Shown here one piece after another: positions 33,491-45,290 of a DNA stretch of 64,000 nucleotides. A program made the position numbers and the translations under genes. Within the stretch, counting starts at the first letter, position 1, and each line of letters begins with the position of its first letter. Under the pieces are notes generated by a model. The model was not told the DNA's origin and made no database searches. It saw only the letters and a list, made by a program, of their open reading frames with translations. Source of the DNA: Tretioscincus oriximinensis (taxonomy: Eukaryota; Chordata; Lepidosauria; Squamata; Gymnophthalmidae); NCBI GenBank assembly GCA_022410635.1, contig JAJVDF010000657.1, positions 26,902 through 90,901 on the forward strand, read 5' to 3'.

Positions 33491-35599
33491 AGGTGACAGC
33501 CAGCATCAAAATCTACCAGTTGGAAGGCAGATCAAAGGTGATAATATAATAAGTGCAACATGTCTCCCAGTCCCTTATCCTCAACACAACACAATGATAG
33601 TCCCTTTTGACAGCATTTCCTTCCATGTCTTGACACCATCCCCAGCTCTAAAGACAGGGGGCTGTGCAATAAAAAATTACAAGAAAGAAAAAAGTTAAAC
33701 ACTTCCATTTTGAAATCCACAAGAACCCTTCTCACAGATAGTAAGGACATGAACCAAAGGCACTATCTCTCAACTTCATCTCCCCCAAATCTTTCACAGC
33801 AAGAGAAACTGTGAGCAGATGATCTTTCTTCAGATTTGATCTGGAAATAGTTCAACCTCACAAGCTCTAATATTATGCAATAGTGACAAGTCTAAAATAT
33901 TACAGAACAAAAAGTATTCTCACAAATATTTGAATGCAATATTTGGGTTGGATCAATCAGTTTCAGATTATATATATAAACCCAGTTCAATTATGTACTC
34001 CTCCATTAAACCAGCTGGATAACCATGGGCTAGTCACAGTTCTTCAGAGCTTTCTCAGCCCCATATACTTCACATGNTGTCTATTGTAAAGAGACAATCC
34101 TGAACTCTGAAGGTCTCTAGCTTTCAGATNTTGAACAATATGAGTACATATGAATTAAATAAATATTGATAGCAATCATTGAACGTTCTCTTCTCACTGT
34201 CAGTAAGGAACCAAGAACAAAACCAGACCGAGATCTGTGTTGCCTAGAAACACTTCACCTGTATTAAACAAAAAAAGAATTGCCTTCGAAAGTGGTTTAA
34301 ACAACAGGGCAAGAAAAGATGCTTAGAACCTGTTGCAGCAAATATTTCAGTATCGGGAGCAAACGCATAGCTCACATGTCTCATGCCATGTGGAATGAAC
34401 CCAAAACATGTAGAATCTGAGGTTAAGCAAAAGCCAAACTCAGTAGCCAATTAGACATTACCAAAAGGCTCATTTTTGCTTCCTAGCCATTGGCTCTTCT
34501 TGCAATTATATCATAGTGAGAAAAATACGAAGCACTAAGGATACACATATATTCTCTGATGCAGAGTAGGAAGAGATTTCCTAGCACACTACTTCATGGA
34601 TTCTTACTAGTACAGCACTCTGGTTTCTGGATACAGGAAATGTTCACTTNACCATATATTCAGTCAAGACAATCCTGGGTACATCAAAAGTGAGGAATGA
34701 AAGTTCTTCAGCTGCAATGTCTGCAGCCCCAGGAGCAGCAGTAGGCATGACAACAGTGTGCTATCAACCAGTCAACAAAGGTCACTNCATGAACAAGCCT
34801 CACTTCCTGCTCCGTAATCACAGTGATGAAGAAGTTACCTTAGATTTGAGGATTGGGAAACAGGACAAATGCTCCCAAAGCAAAGCGCTCCTTCACATAT
34901 TCAGTAGGTTGACAAAAGATTACTCCACAACTGATGTTCATCATCAATTCCAGCTTTCGATATGGACTGTAAAAAAGAAAAAGAAAACAAACTTTCTCTT
35001 CTGTCTGTCTTTGATGTTTGACTAAAGCTCTGCTTTCAACCTAGCCATGACATTCCCTGTGACAGTTGACTTAGGAATGTCTTCTTGATTTCTCACTCCC
35101 AGCTCCATCCCACCGTATGAACCTAAGAAAGGCCTAGCTGTGCTTTGGCCCAACCGTATACATTTAAAACAGGGGAGACAGTGCAAATGGTTTGTAAAGC
35201 GATTGCATTTTGGTAACATTTTTCGCATTTATCAGCACCATTTTACATTAGGAGAATTAAGTGGCCTCTTTCAAGTGTAAAAATGGCTTTAACGTTTTTA
35301 CTATAAATCAGCATGCAAGTTTCTGCATTTTAACTATTTATGGTTAAATTTATTTTATGAACCCCGGGATAAAGAAGCCTCATTTACAAGCTGCATGATG
35401 CTGAACTGTAACTATTGTATTAACTAAGAAAAATGATTCTGGGGTACATGCGACATTCTTGTAGTTTCCTTGAAAGTCTGTTTCATACTGACGCACCAAT
35501 GGGTTGTTGAACTAAATTACTGGACTGAGTGCAGCGGGAAAAGGAGAATAATTTTTGCAGAGAAACGCCCAAACAATAGGCTTTTTCTACACTTGGATG
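33491..35599. other. No feature recognised
   Basis: About 2.1 kb without an assignable repeat. The 111-codon plus frame at 34690-35025 ends in a Lys-rich run and has no motif I recognise; I do not call it a gene. Confidence 0.35.
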
Positions 35600-35709
35600 C
35601 CATCTCTATCCCTACTTTTAATATTGTTTTATACTTTTTTAAATTTTGTATTGATGTTTTACTGTTTTTGCCGCCCTGAGACCTTCGGGTATAGGGCGGG
35701 GTATAAGTA

Positions 35710-35765
<56 letters not shown>
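35600..35765 (+). mobile_element. L2-type 3' end with long (TAAA)n tail
   Basis: An AT-rich 3' UTR leads to GCCGCCCTGAGACCTTCGGG and GGGCGGGGTATAAG, then about 14 copies of AAAT (35710-35764). The stem-forming CCGCCCTGAG / GGGCGGG pair and the microsatellite tail are typical of L2 termini. The SINE at 40871-41126 has nearly the same last 50 bases, so this piece could also be a SINE end. Confidence 0.7.
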
Positions 35766-36762
35766 GCAGAAGGAAGGGATCTAAAGGGCAGCTGTCCACA
35801 CGGCACAGGGCAGAAAGAGCCATAATTCAAACCACTAGCAGCTTCTTGGCTTAAACTAGGCAGGTGTGCTGAGGCTCTCTGTATCTGCACAATTATGTTA
35901 TACTAGTTAAAAGCCCACACATGTGGGCTTGAGTTTCACCTTACCCTCAACCCATCCCTCCACCTTTTTCCATCCCCCCTTCCTCCATCTTCCCTCCTTT
36001 CCCACCTCGACCTCCAGAGCAGGGAAAAGAGCAGTGGAGTGTGGAAGAGAGGAATAGCAGTCAGGCAGAAAGATGCTGCTGCAACTGAGTCCCTCACGCC
36101 TTCTTAATATTAATTGTATATAAAGTGTGGGTTATTATAATGCACCTTGGCTTGTAGAGTCTTATTTGGTATGCCCCCATTATAGACACTAACAATCCAT
36201 AGGCACTGGGATGTTTGTTATCATACGATCGTGTGATGTAGATAAGATGTTAATGGATTTATAGTCAATATTTTATGAAGGTTTCCACCACTTCTTGCAA
36301 GAATAAAAAATCTCAGGGTAATATGGATATGAATGAAACTCTTTTACTATGCATATATTAATAAAGACTCCCAGTTCAAATGCAGGTATCTTTTTTATAA
36401 TAAAGGAGCACCAGAGGAACTCAACATCAAAAAGATAACAGATACAAATTAACAGAACTCTGTAAGGAGATTGAATAAACTGTTTTCATGTCTTCCAGGC
36501 TACTTATACATAGTAAGCCCACACTAAGCTCCTGTCCAGAATTACCAAACCCTTATACTCACAGTCTTAATATGTATCTCCCTGTTAACGTTAATGAAAC
36601 CTTTGGTCCATAACCACAATACAATTTCTGTCAGAGAGATTTAAATATAGCTTTCTGGCTTCAAGGCCAAAGAGCTGGAACTAAAATCCTCGAGAGATCC
36701 AATATGGAGCCCCAAAATTCTCAGTTTAGGGGGCAGGACAGAAGAGGCCTCAAAAAATGACT
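35766..36762. other. Spacer with one short hairpin
   Basis: AAGCCCACA and TGTGGGCTT (35912-35931, two-base centre) form a short hairpin followed by a C/T-rich stretch to about 36005. I cannot assign a family. The rest is AT-rich spacer. Confidence 0.35.
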
Positions 36763-36870
36763 GGGGCTTTTCTGTTTACTGGCAGAAGTGATGTAAAAAG
36801 GGGCGGGGCTTTCCAGTTTACCAGCAGAAGTGATGCAAAAATGGGCGGGCTTTCTGTTTTACCAGCAAAA
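36763..36870 (+). repeat. Tandem repeat, three units of about 37-42 bp
   Basis: Units starting GGGGCTTTTCTG (36763), GGGGCGGGGCTTTCC (36800) and TGGGCGGGCTTTCTG (36842) share the phrases TTTAC, GGCAGAAGTGATG and AAAAA in order. The second and third carry GC-box-like GGGCGGG words. Confidence 0.75.
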
Positions 36871-37930
36871 GGGCCAAATTGTCATGCCCAGGATGCTCGG
36901 TCCTCATATAGCATGTCTGGTATGATTGAACCAACACAGGTATGATCATTCTTGTACAAATCACTCACCTCTCTCTCTCTCTCAGCAACACTCTTAACTC
37001 CACCCTTCTCCAGGCTCCAGACTGCTACTGCTCAGTTACTTAAAAGAGCCACGTCCATTTTAGACTGATATCATTACACTTCCGTACCATCTTTCTGCTT
37101 GGCTACTCCCGGTCACTAAGCTGCTGCCACCAACCAGTTTTGGAATTGGGCCAAATAAAGATCAATCCAGAGCCCAGACCATCAGCGATGTGGGAAATAT
37201 TAATGGAAAGATGTGCTTGCATGGTGACATCATATATGAATCTCCCCATAAAGTTGCCAGTAATGGCAGCAACTGCATGGATATGGGGCAAGTGAATTCA
37301 TGCATATGTTTATAAGAGCTCATCTGCATTTTACCTGTAACTAGCCATTATTAAAACAGGCTTATTGCAGGAAATGCCTAATAAACTATAGCTTTTCTAC
37401 ACAGTTCAGACATATGGAAAATAAGTTGCTGCAAATATGAAACATATCTCTTTCTTTGCTATCAATGCTATATTGAATGGTCAAAGTAGTTCATTTTTCC
37501 ACTTACCTTTTTTCTGGTATTCCTTTCTGTAAATCTCCTAGAATTTGGTAGATTTGTTTTACTAACTTTCCTCAGCAGGTTTTTTTATTATCTTTGATAC
37601 ATTCTTCTAATTATCGTTCTGGTACTTATCATTACTCTACTACTACAAATATATACTCTTTATTATTATATATTACATGTATGTTAAAGCTTGAAAAGTT
37701 TATTGTATCCTGGTAGGAAAAAAAATCTTAATAATTATTTTAGATAATTAAATAATTGTCTAAAATTTAGATAATTAGATAATTATTTTAGATAATTAAA
37801 ATCTAAATAATTATTATAACACACCCATTGTGTTATTATTTTATTCAAGTATTAGCTTGCCTTAAAACAAAATGCTCATACATTCCCCCCCCCCTCTCCA
37901 AAAAAAGATTACCAATATTCATAGAAGCAC
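36871..37930. other. Spacer with AT-rich palindromic stretch
   Basis: A CT-dinucleotide run lies at 36969-36985. ATAATTATTTTAGATAATTA occurs twice between 37730 and 37800. No gene or mobile family recognised. Confidence 0.4.
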
Positions 37931-38040
37931 AAGGACCTGTAGCTCAGTGATAGAGCAAAATGACTAGAAAGCAGAGGGTCACCAATTCAATCCCTAGTCT
38001 CTCCTCCAAAGAAAACTGCATAGAGATATCAATGGAAGTA
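37931..38040 (+). mobile_element. tRNA-derived SINE head
   Basis: GGACCTGTAGCTCAGTGATA followed by GAGC, CAGAGGGTCACC and AATTCAATCCC resembles a tRNA D-arm and T-arm region. Box A is near-consensus (TAGCTCAGTGA) and box B is ATTCAATCC with one change from consensus. No acceptor stem pairs across the head, so it is a SINE promoter remnant and not a functional tRNA gene. Confidence 0.6.
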
Positions 38041-40246
38041 TTGTTGATATCCAACAACAATAATCCAGGATAGCAGTTCTGAGTTTAGGAGCTGTAAAAT
38101 ATCATTTGTTAACTTCTAGGGCTATCAGTTGGAATCTATTAACTTCATGTTCTAACCACATCATTTGCTTCTATCTCCCATTTTCTGTTGCATTACTTTC
38201 AGTTCATAAACTTTGATTAATTCTAGGAAGAAGAAAGGGGAGAAAATTGACTTCTTGTGACAGAATACTGAATCAAAGAAATGTTTAGACACCAGAGCTT
38301 AATGCAAGACATCTGTTATCAGCTTTGGTTCATTTGGTCTCTGCACTCTGACAATATCATGTGATTTGAAAACTAGCCCTTGACCGTTCCATCTGCCAAT
38401 ACTTTTCTTGCAAACTTTGCCTCCCTTAACAAGGAATATCTAAGAAAAGCAAATTGTCCAATTCAAAGATTTCTCATTCTTGAACCTAAAATTTGAAAAC
38501 TCTTAAGTTTACTATCTGAGTNATGACAAACTGGCATCCATTCTGAAACTATAATCTTTGTCTTTTAAATTGGATAAAAAACAACTCTGAAAGTATTACT
38601 TCAGTTTTTTCTATGAGTTTTGTATCTTTATGTACCTTAGAAGACAGCTAATAACACATACCAGACATGATCATTAATGTCAGTAATTCAAATTCGTGGT
38701 GTATTTGCCATACCAAGTTTCAAATCTANCAATAACATCACAAATCTTAGACCAAATTAATCAGCCTATCAGTTCACCAGGAAATCCAGCCATTGAAAGA
38801 CTAGATATCATGTATCACAAAGGCTGTAATGTGTGGATAGTTTTATGAGTTTCCATATGAATTACACTTTGGCCAATGCTAAGCCAGAAAGATGGAGTAG
38901 CCAATGATATTTTATCATTTACTGGATTGATAGTTATCTTCATGTTACCACAATTTGCATACAAAACATTTTTTAAAAATGTCTAAATGTAGTAATTAAA
39001 AGCACATCAATGGTAGATAAATGTATGAAATCATTGGTGTCCTGTAGCTAAATTCCCACAGCTATTCTATCACAAATCATCAAGAGGGTGAGATGAGAGG
39101 TATAGGAATCCAATATGTGCAGCAAATTATCCAATAGAATTTGTTAGCAGAGACTACTTAACTCCCACTTGAGAACTGGCAACTAAAATGGCTGAAGGAA
39201 GCGGGTATCATGTGCACAGGAAATCTCACTTGTCAGAAGTAGGCAGAATAGCAGAATATATATAAAAAGTTATAGACAAGTGAAGTAAAACCAGTAGGAC
39301 AATGCACCAGAGAATCAGTGAAACACATAATAAGTACCAACTAAATGCAGACATTATGAAATAAAATTACTCTGGGTAACATGATCTATAGCAACTGTAT
39401 TTATATTACACTCCTCAAAAAAGGGAAAATGGCCCTTGGCACAAACTATGCTTTGAAAGGAGAAAGCCTCATGTTTCTTCTCAAGTGTCAAAAATATGCA
39501 ACTTCTCTACTTTCACCAATGAAACTTTATGTCTGTATCCATGTAAGGGGCATCCAGAGCAGGCCAAAGGGCCACTATTTTATCCTAAAAAAGGAACTGT
39601 TTTATCCTAGCTGTCTATTCTAGTGCACTCTGATGTTCATAACAATAGTCCAACAAAATGCAGGCAACCAAGGAAAAATATATTATATCAAAGGAGGAAT
39701 TTAAAAAGATTCGGGCATAAGGGTGACAAATCAAAGCCATATTAATGTGTTTGTGCAACTCATCCAGGAAAAGAAAGAAAGGAATGCCCTGTCACTCTTC
39801 CCTGGGATACCCACATTCAGCCAATGCAGGATATGGGCAACTTATATGTAAAAGTGCTTTGGAAAAAAACTGCTTTGCAGAAAATGCATTATTCATGGTA
39901 AATATTGCACAATGGACATGTTTTGATGTGGTTTCTACACAGCAGAAACTGAATGTAAATAAATTGTATATAGCTAATCTCTTTACATATTCCTGGTGTA
40001 CTGCAGTTTTAGAATACTTATCTTTGATTGATGAAACAAATTAGATAAAATAACTCTGTCAGTTGCATACATCAGAGCTAAATATCAGTGGATTTGCCTT
40101 GTATGAGAAGTGACACTTGCTGTAATTTCCTTTTCTACATNGCTATTAATGACCATCCTATGCTAGGGCATAGAATAATGTCATTACTGTGAAAAAGCCA
40201 TGAAAATCAGTCCTACATTTGTCTCCACAAGGAGATGAAGCACAGT
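38041..40246. other. No feature recognised
   Basis: About 2.2 kb of AT-rich spacer. Frames of 80 and 99 codons at 39381-40044 show no recognisable motif or codon pattern. Confidence 0.4.
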
Positions 40247-40657
40247 TTAGGCTGCGTGCACACAGCTATTTTCTGCCTCGTTCAGAGCACTATGAGGAAG
40301 ACACAAGCACACATGCTAAGCGTTTTTCAGCAGTCCTCCTGCAATAAATGCCATTTTTCCTGGAATAAACTATTGCTGGGATATTCAGACATCGTTCCGG
40401 AGGACCTCTCATGTGTATGTGTGTGCACAAATTAGCCGCGAGATGTTAAAACAAGTGAGAACGCAGTTGTTTCTATTGACTGTTGCGAGTAAAAAAAAAA
40501 TTCTCGGACTGCACTGCCACGAGATCAGTGAGCGATATTACAGAAATGGAGCATTGATCATGGAATATCCAGGTTTGGTGTGCACAGACATGCGACTGCT
40601 GTATTCCGGAACATAGTTTTGTAGCGATTTTTAGGTCATTGTGTGCACGCAGCCTTA
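40247..40657. mobile_element. hAT-like MITE with TAAGGCTGCGTGCACACA ends
   Basis: The left end TTAGGCTGCGTGCACACAG and the right end (read inward TAAGGCTGCGTGCACACAA) form 18- to 19-bp nearly perfect inverted termini, 411 bp apart. The element is richer in CpG than its surroundings. ACAGT flanks it on both sides (40242-40246 and 40659-40663), so the duplication is short or decayed. The 66- and 67-codon frames inside are not transposase. Confidence 0.75.
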
Positions 40658-40870
40658 GACAGTCTTCAACCTTTAGATTCAACAGTCCACATTTTCACCT
40701 AATTTTAAACAGAAAGCAAAATTGGGATGTGATGGGCTGTNAAATCAGAAGACAAACAGTAGATAGACTAAAGTGAGGGGGTGGCATCTGAAGTATGCAA
40801 ATTACTCTTTCAACACCCACCTCACAACCAGCATTATGAGAGCCCCCACAATGTGTGACTTGATCTATGT

Positions 40871-41126
40871 TTTATTTATTTATTCGTACTTGTATCCCGC
40901 CCTATACCTGAAGGTCTCAGGGCGGCCAACCATAGGGTGGTGCACATAGTTTTTGTTGCTTTCTCCACAACAGACACCCTGTGGAGTAGGTGGGGCTGAG
41001 AGAGTTCAAAGAACTGTGACTGGCCCAAGGTCACCCAGCTGGCTTTCATGGAGGAGTGGGGAATCGAACTGGGACACTACCAGGTACGAGTCTAACACTT
41101 TAACCACTACACCAAACTGACTCTCC
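40871..41126 (-). mobile_element. MIR-like tRNA SINE with L2-type tail
   Basis: The minus strand starts GAGAGTCAGTTTGGTGTAGT. Box A TGGTGTAGTGG (plus 41104-41114) and box B GTTCGATTC (plus 41061-41069) both match the polymerase III consensus exactly. The core contains AGCTGGGTGACCTTGGGCC, the MIR/CORE-SINE-type central phrase. The 3' end GCCGCCCTGAGACCTTCAGG with AATAAATAAATAAA nearly equals the L2-type end at 35670-35725, so the SINE was probably copied by L2 machinery. Confidence 0.85.
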
Positions 41127-42090
41127 AGTTCTCCAGGCCTTGTGGAAATGAAGGTGTTGTTCTGTATCTTATATGCCAATTTCTCTTACACTTCAGTTGT
41201 ACACACTGTTTATGTGTACACTAGACCTCAATCAAATGACTGAGGTATTCGATTTTTTTTTAACCTGATTATAGTGTCAAACCTTCTGCAGTCTGCAGGT
41301 AGTTTTGCAGGCATAAACAATTCCACCTGCAGCGTCTCTTCACCCTCCTGATCTGTTTCCCAGCAACAGCATCCATGCTCAGTGCTCAGGTCAAAAAAGT
41401 ATCAGTCATATTAAAAATGCTTTGGATGCTAGAGCTGAAAGCACAGAAGCAAAACGATAGAACAGGTGAGCAAAGGTTAAGTGTTTTCCTTTGACAGTAA
41501 TGAACACACACCCAGTGTACACCAGCAATGTAAATAAGCTGCCCTTATATATATATACCAACTAGCTTTCTAACTCAGTGATAAATATATAATGAGTTGT
41601 TCGTAGCAAGTACCTTTGATCTCAATAATGTGGCTTTCCAGGAAAGCTAAGGCTACCCTCATTCTGGCAAAATGGCTTAGAAAACATTAGGATGGCATTC
41701 TTTGCTATGTTAACTCTGAAGGTCTTTGTATTTTATAGGATCAGGACCTTTCTGGGAATTACTTTTGTAATTATGGCTGTATTCACTTACAAAAAAGTGA
41801 GCTTTCCTTTTGCATGCTTACTAAATACAGTGCACACTACAGACAAGCATTTCAAGGTAGCAAATACTATTATGTAAATATGAAATGCAGAATTATCTTA
41901 TACTGAATAATATCCTATCAATCGAGGCTTAATATTCCATTGTTCAGCTCCTCACTGCCCAAGATATCCTTGATCTCTGCTTCCCCCACTTCCTCCCTTT
42001 CCAATTTGTCAGGCATGTTGATTCTTCAAAGATGTGTTTTAAGAACACACAACTTTAACAAAGTAAATTTCTGGCGCTATCCTGTATCAG
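41127..42090. other. No feature recognised
   Basis: AT-rich spacer; a TATATATATA run at 41548-41557. No gene or repeat supportable. Confidence 0.4.
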
Positions 42091-43211
42091 GCCATTTCTG
42101 CACTGGCATTTATTCTGGATTATATCCCAAAATAAAGGTCTGCCATTTGTATGCTATGCAGCCTACAGTAGGCACTAGGCATATTGCCCTTGTTTGGGTG
42201 TGTATATTGGTGCTTGTCAATGAACAGGTCAGATAAGTCTAAACAGCATATTCGGCACTGTCGGAGCTCCCTGCAGCAGTTTCCCTTTGTAGCACTCCGC
42301 AGAAGGCACACCAAGTTCTTTCTGGATGCAAGCTCATCTGAAGCAACCCCACAGCTATGTCAATGCTTGGCGAATCCTACTGATTACACAGTGACACCTG
42401 CCAGTCTCTGAAGACTTTCAGCCTCGGACTTTGCCACTTATCCATTGCGCTACAAATGGTTCTAGAAGTTGATCCATTTTCAGTCCAATAGGTGGAAATC
42501 ACCCCACTATTTGTTTCCTCTGCTATTGTCATTCTACATGACAGAAGAGAGAGGCAAATGAGACTTGTTTCTAATGCCTCGCAACTGTAGCATGTTCCAG
42601 CTTCCCTGAAAAACGTAGACGGGAGAGATTGATCAAAAAGTGGAGTCACCTCCATTTTTTTTCATCAGTACTGACTCCCTGTATTTTTCTTCCATTGACT
42701 GATACTTGCAAAAATGTAGTTATGCAAATTTAAGCATTGGGGGGGGGGATTTGATTGCCATTTGGCAGCTACTTCATCATAATGGCTATTAAAAAGAACA
42801 CACCAGCACAAAGTCTAAATTGCCAATGTTCCATGTCATAAATGCCCAGACACCATTTTTTCCATTGTGTATTTGTGTAACTACACAATTTTGCAAATAT
42901 CATCCATTTAGTGGGGGGAGATAGAGGAAGTGTTGACCAAAAGCAGAGGGGACTCCACTTTTTAAGTGCCTTTCCCCTGTCTACATTTTGCAGAGAAGCT
43001 TGAAAAGGCACTGGTAGGGATCTCTGGAGAAAGAAAATGCTCTCTGCATGCACACATGCACCCTTGGTTACTCCCACAGCTACCTATTGACTAGGAGGAC
43101 ATTTTTTAGCCCTCCCTTTCATTACCCCAGAAGTGGATGTCTCCATCCCAAAATAACTTGTCCTGGCCTCACAGGATAAAGGAAAAGGACTCGGTCTCAG
43201 AAGTGGAGTGG
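42091..43211. other. Unassigned, slightly GC-richer sequence
   Basis: Includes GGCCATTTCTGCAC at 42090, a phrase that recalls termini of some squamate hAT elements, without a matching right end. A tRNA-Arg-like block (minus, TAGCGCAATGGATAA at 42445-42459) lacks a box B. A run of nine G lies at 42739-42748. Nothing firm. Confidence 0.3.
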
Positions 43212-43485
43212 TGTCAGGGTTGTGAAAAGGTTAACCTTTTCTGCTTTCATTTTACTTGTCGCTTTCCGTGTGATTGGCTATAATTCAATCATGGGCTATG
43301 CCTTGGGCGGGGCAATGAAAAGGTGAAGTGAAACTGTTGGCCATGCTTTTTGTTCATTGATTGATTGCTCAATTAGTGTCTGATGCTGATATAGTTCTGC
43401 CAGTTTCTGCCAAATAAACTCACAGCTGACAGAAAAGCCTTTGCCTCTTATCTTTCCTTGCACGGATATTCACTAAAAGCTAACA
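43212..43485 (+). mobile_element. Short LTR candidate
   Basis: A 274-bp stretch starting TGTCAGGG and ending GCTAACA contains a perfect 16-bp palindrome AAAAGGTTAACCTTTT (43225-43240), GATTGGCTATAA (CCAAT-box complement) and AATAAA at 43413-43418. ACTGGGACCAGAG follows the end, where a primer-binding site would lie. No second copy or duplication is present in the window, so the call is tentative. Confidence 0.3.
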
Positions 43486-44920
43486 GACTGGGACCAGAGA
43501 AAAGCCAAATAACCTTTCTCTGTTTTTAGTCCACATTTACTAGGGGAATCCCCAGAAATACTGACCCAAACTGCTTTCTGTTTACTTTAAACAGAAAAAT
43601 TGGACGGAAAGAGTCCACTTTCAGTCCTGTTTTAAAAGCCTCTTGGGACAGGATTTCAGGTGCTCCTGTAGGAACTGACAGACTTTCTGCTACAAGATGG
43701 AGACAGTTTGGATGCTGCCCTAAGAGACTATCACCCAGGCCATAGTCACATGGTCCATGGGAACTGTAGCAGATGTGTGCCTGGATGATGTGTTCTTGAT
43801 GTCAGCATGCACAATGGGAGGACACATTAGCATAAAGTCTGGCCAGTCCCAGGCTCATAAACTGCACATAGGTGTGATTTCTTACTGCTGTCATTGTACA
43901 GATGCAGGGGATTTTTTTCCTCAAAGGTAGGCTGAACCAAGGTATCGTGCAGTGCTCTGAATAGTTAGTCACATACTTGACCCAGTACCCTTTTCTCTTT
44001 CCAAGTCTGTTCTCTCCAGCATGCACTGTGTTTAAATTACTCTAAATGTTCAATATTACAGTAGTATTAATAAAAGGATGGCAGCAGAAGAAATCATTGT
44101 GTGGCATTCCCACATTCTCAGGGCTCCACCTAAATTCTTTGACATACTAGGTTAGAGTCAGGCTGATATATGTTCAAGAAGGAGGTAGCTTCATCCTGGA
44201 ATGTTTAAGCTATGCTGGTACTTCTCTTGTTTAAATCACTGAAATATACAAGCTTTTAAAACAATTTGGCTGTACTATAGTATTACTAAATCAAATGCTT
44301 CCACGAACTAGTATCTAAATGCAGTTTTTTCCTTTTTGCCCTCAAAAATATTTTATATCACTTAAATTTCATTCTGAACTCTTAAAACATCCCAAAATCC
44401 TGCTCTAGAGAATTGAACATGACATGCCTGGCTCCATTATTTTTACTCAGAGTCATAAATGAAAAACCTTTGGCTGTTAGATACGGTGACTAAAATCTTG
44501 CGTATCATTAAACTGATTTTGACACAAAGGTTCCACTTTGCAATTGCAAAGTGTTTCCATTCATAAATGTGGAAGCTACTTATTCCTGCCCATAACGGCA
44601 ACTTCTTGCACTCCTCAAAACACTCCTCAGTAGAAATACAGTACAACAGCCATTATAAAAGCTCCAACAAGTCATCTGGGGAAATTATAAAAGAATGCAA
44701 CATGTTTGGTCTTCCCTGCAGTAGACCTTAATCAAGATTATATACAATAAATCCATCATAGTCTGAATTAGCATGTGGACAGCACACCCTTGTTTCAGAA
44801 AGAACCTTTGATTCCCCTGTCTATATGTAGGCAGATAAGTAAATGTAAGAGATTGGACAAAAATAAGTTCATGGAAGACAGATGAGCTGGCAATTGGCGA
44901 AAGGCACCTTCCTTTTCAAG
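43486..44920. other. No feature recognised
   Basis: About 1.4 kb of spacer without supportable features on either strand. Confidence 0.35.
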
Positions 44921-44960
44921 GAACTGGGTATAGATCTGATGAACTGGGTATAGATCTGTT
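44921..44960. repeat. 20-bp tandem duplication
   Basis: GAACTGGGTATAGATCTGAT is followed directly by the same unit with one changed base (19 of 20). Confidence 0.95.
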
Positions 44961-45184
44961 CAAACCAATGAAGCCTGGTTCCCTGATAGGATTTTTTTTT
45001 TCCAATCATAAACATCTCCAGTAGCCGCCATTTGTATCTCCCAACCTGCTCTTAAGATGCAGGATATGCTATTGGAAAACACAGATAATTGAAGTAGAAA
45101 AATAAGAAAAGCACATAGTGTTGAGCTTCAAATTTACTTTAAAAATATGGTACTCCAGTGGGGTGGGGGATAAATATTTACAGG

Positions 45185-45290
45185 AGTTTGTTTTATGTTG
45201 TANATTATATTGATTGTATATGTCTTTCTTTGTGAGGCACTTTGGGAAAAAGGGCATTATAAATAAACGTTTTACTTTATTATTATTTAT
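45185..45290 (+). mobile_element. L2/CR1-type LINE or SINE 3' terminus
   Basis: GTGAGGCACTTTGGGAAAAA with GGGCATTATAAATAAACG and a T/A-rich tail has the layout of an L2-type 3' terminus (short stem, then ATAAATAAA). No ORF part precedes it. Confidence 0.4.

Noticed and set aside
34690..35025. 111-codon frame beginning Met-Arg-Asn-Glu-Ser-Ser-Ser
   Set aside because: No motif, ends in a Lys run from A-rich DNA, contains an N and has no splice or promoter context.
35639..35890. Minus-strand frame with repeated Tyr-Leu-Phe-Ile
   Set aside because: It is the translation of the (TAAA)n tail of an L2-type element.
37934..38005. Functional tRNA gene
   Set aside because: The D-arm and T-arm look tRNA-like but the acceptor stem and anticodon arm do not fold; a SINE head explains it.
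42377..42462. tRNA-Arg-like sequence on the minus strand (TAGCGCAATGGATAA with a box A match)
   Set aside because: No box B, no acceptor stem pairing and no discriminator region, so neither a tRNA gene nor a clear SINE can be supported.
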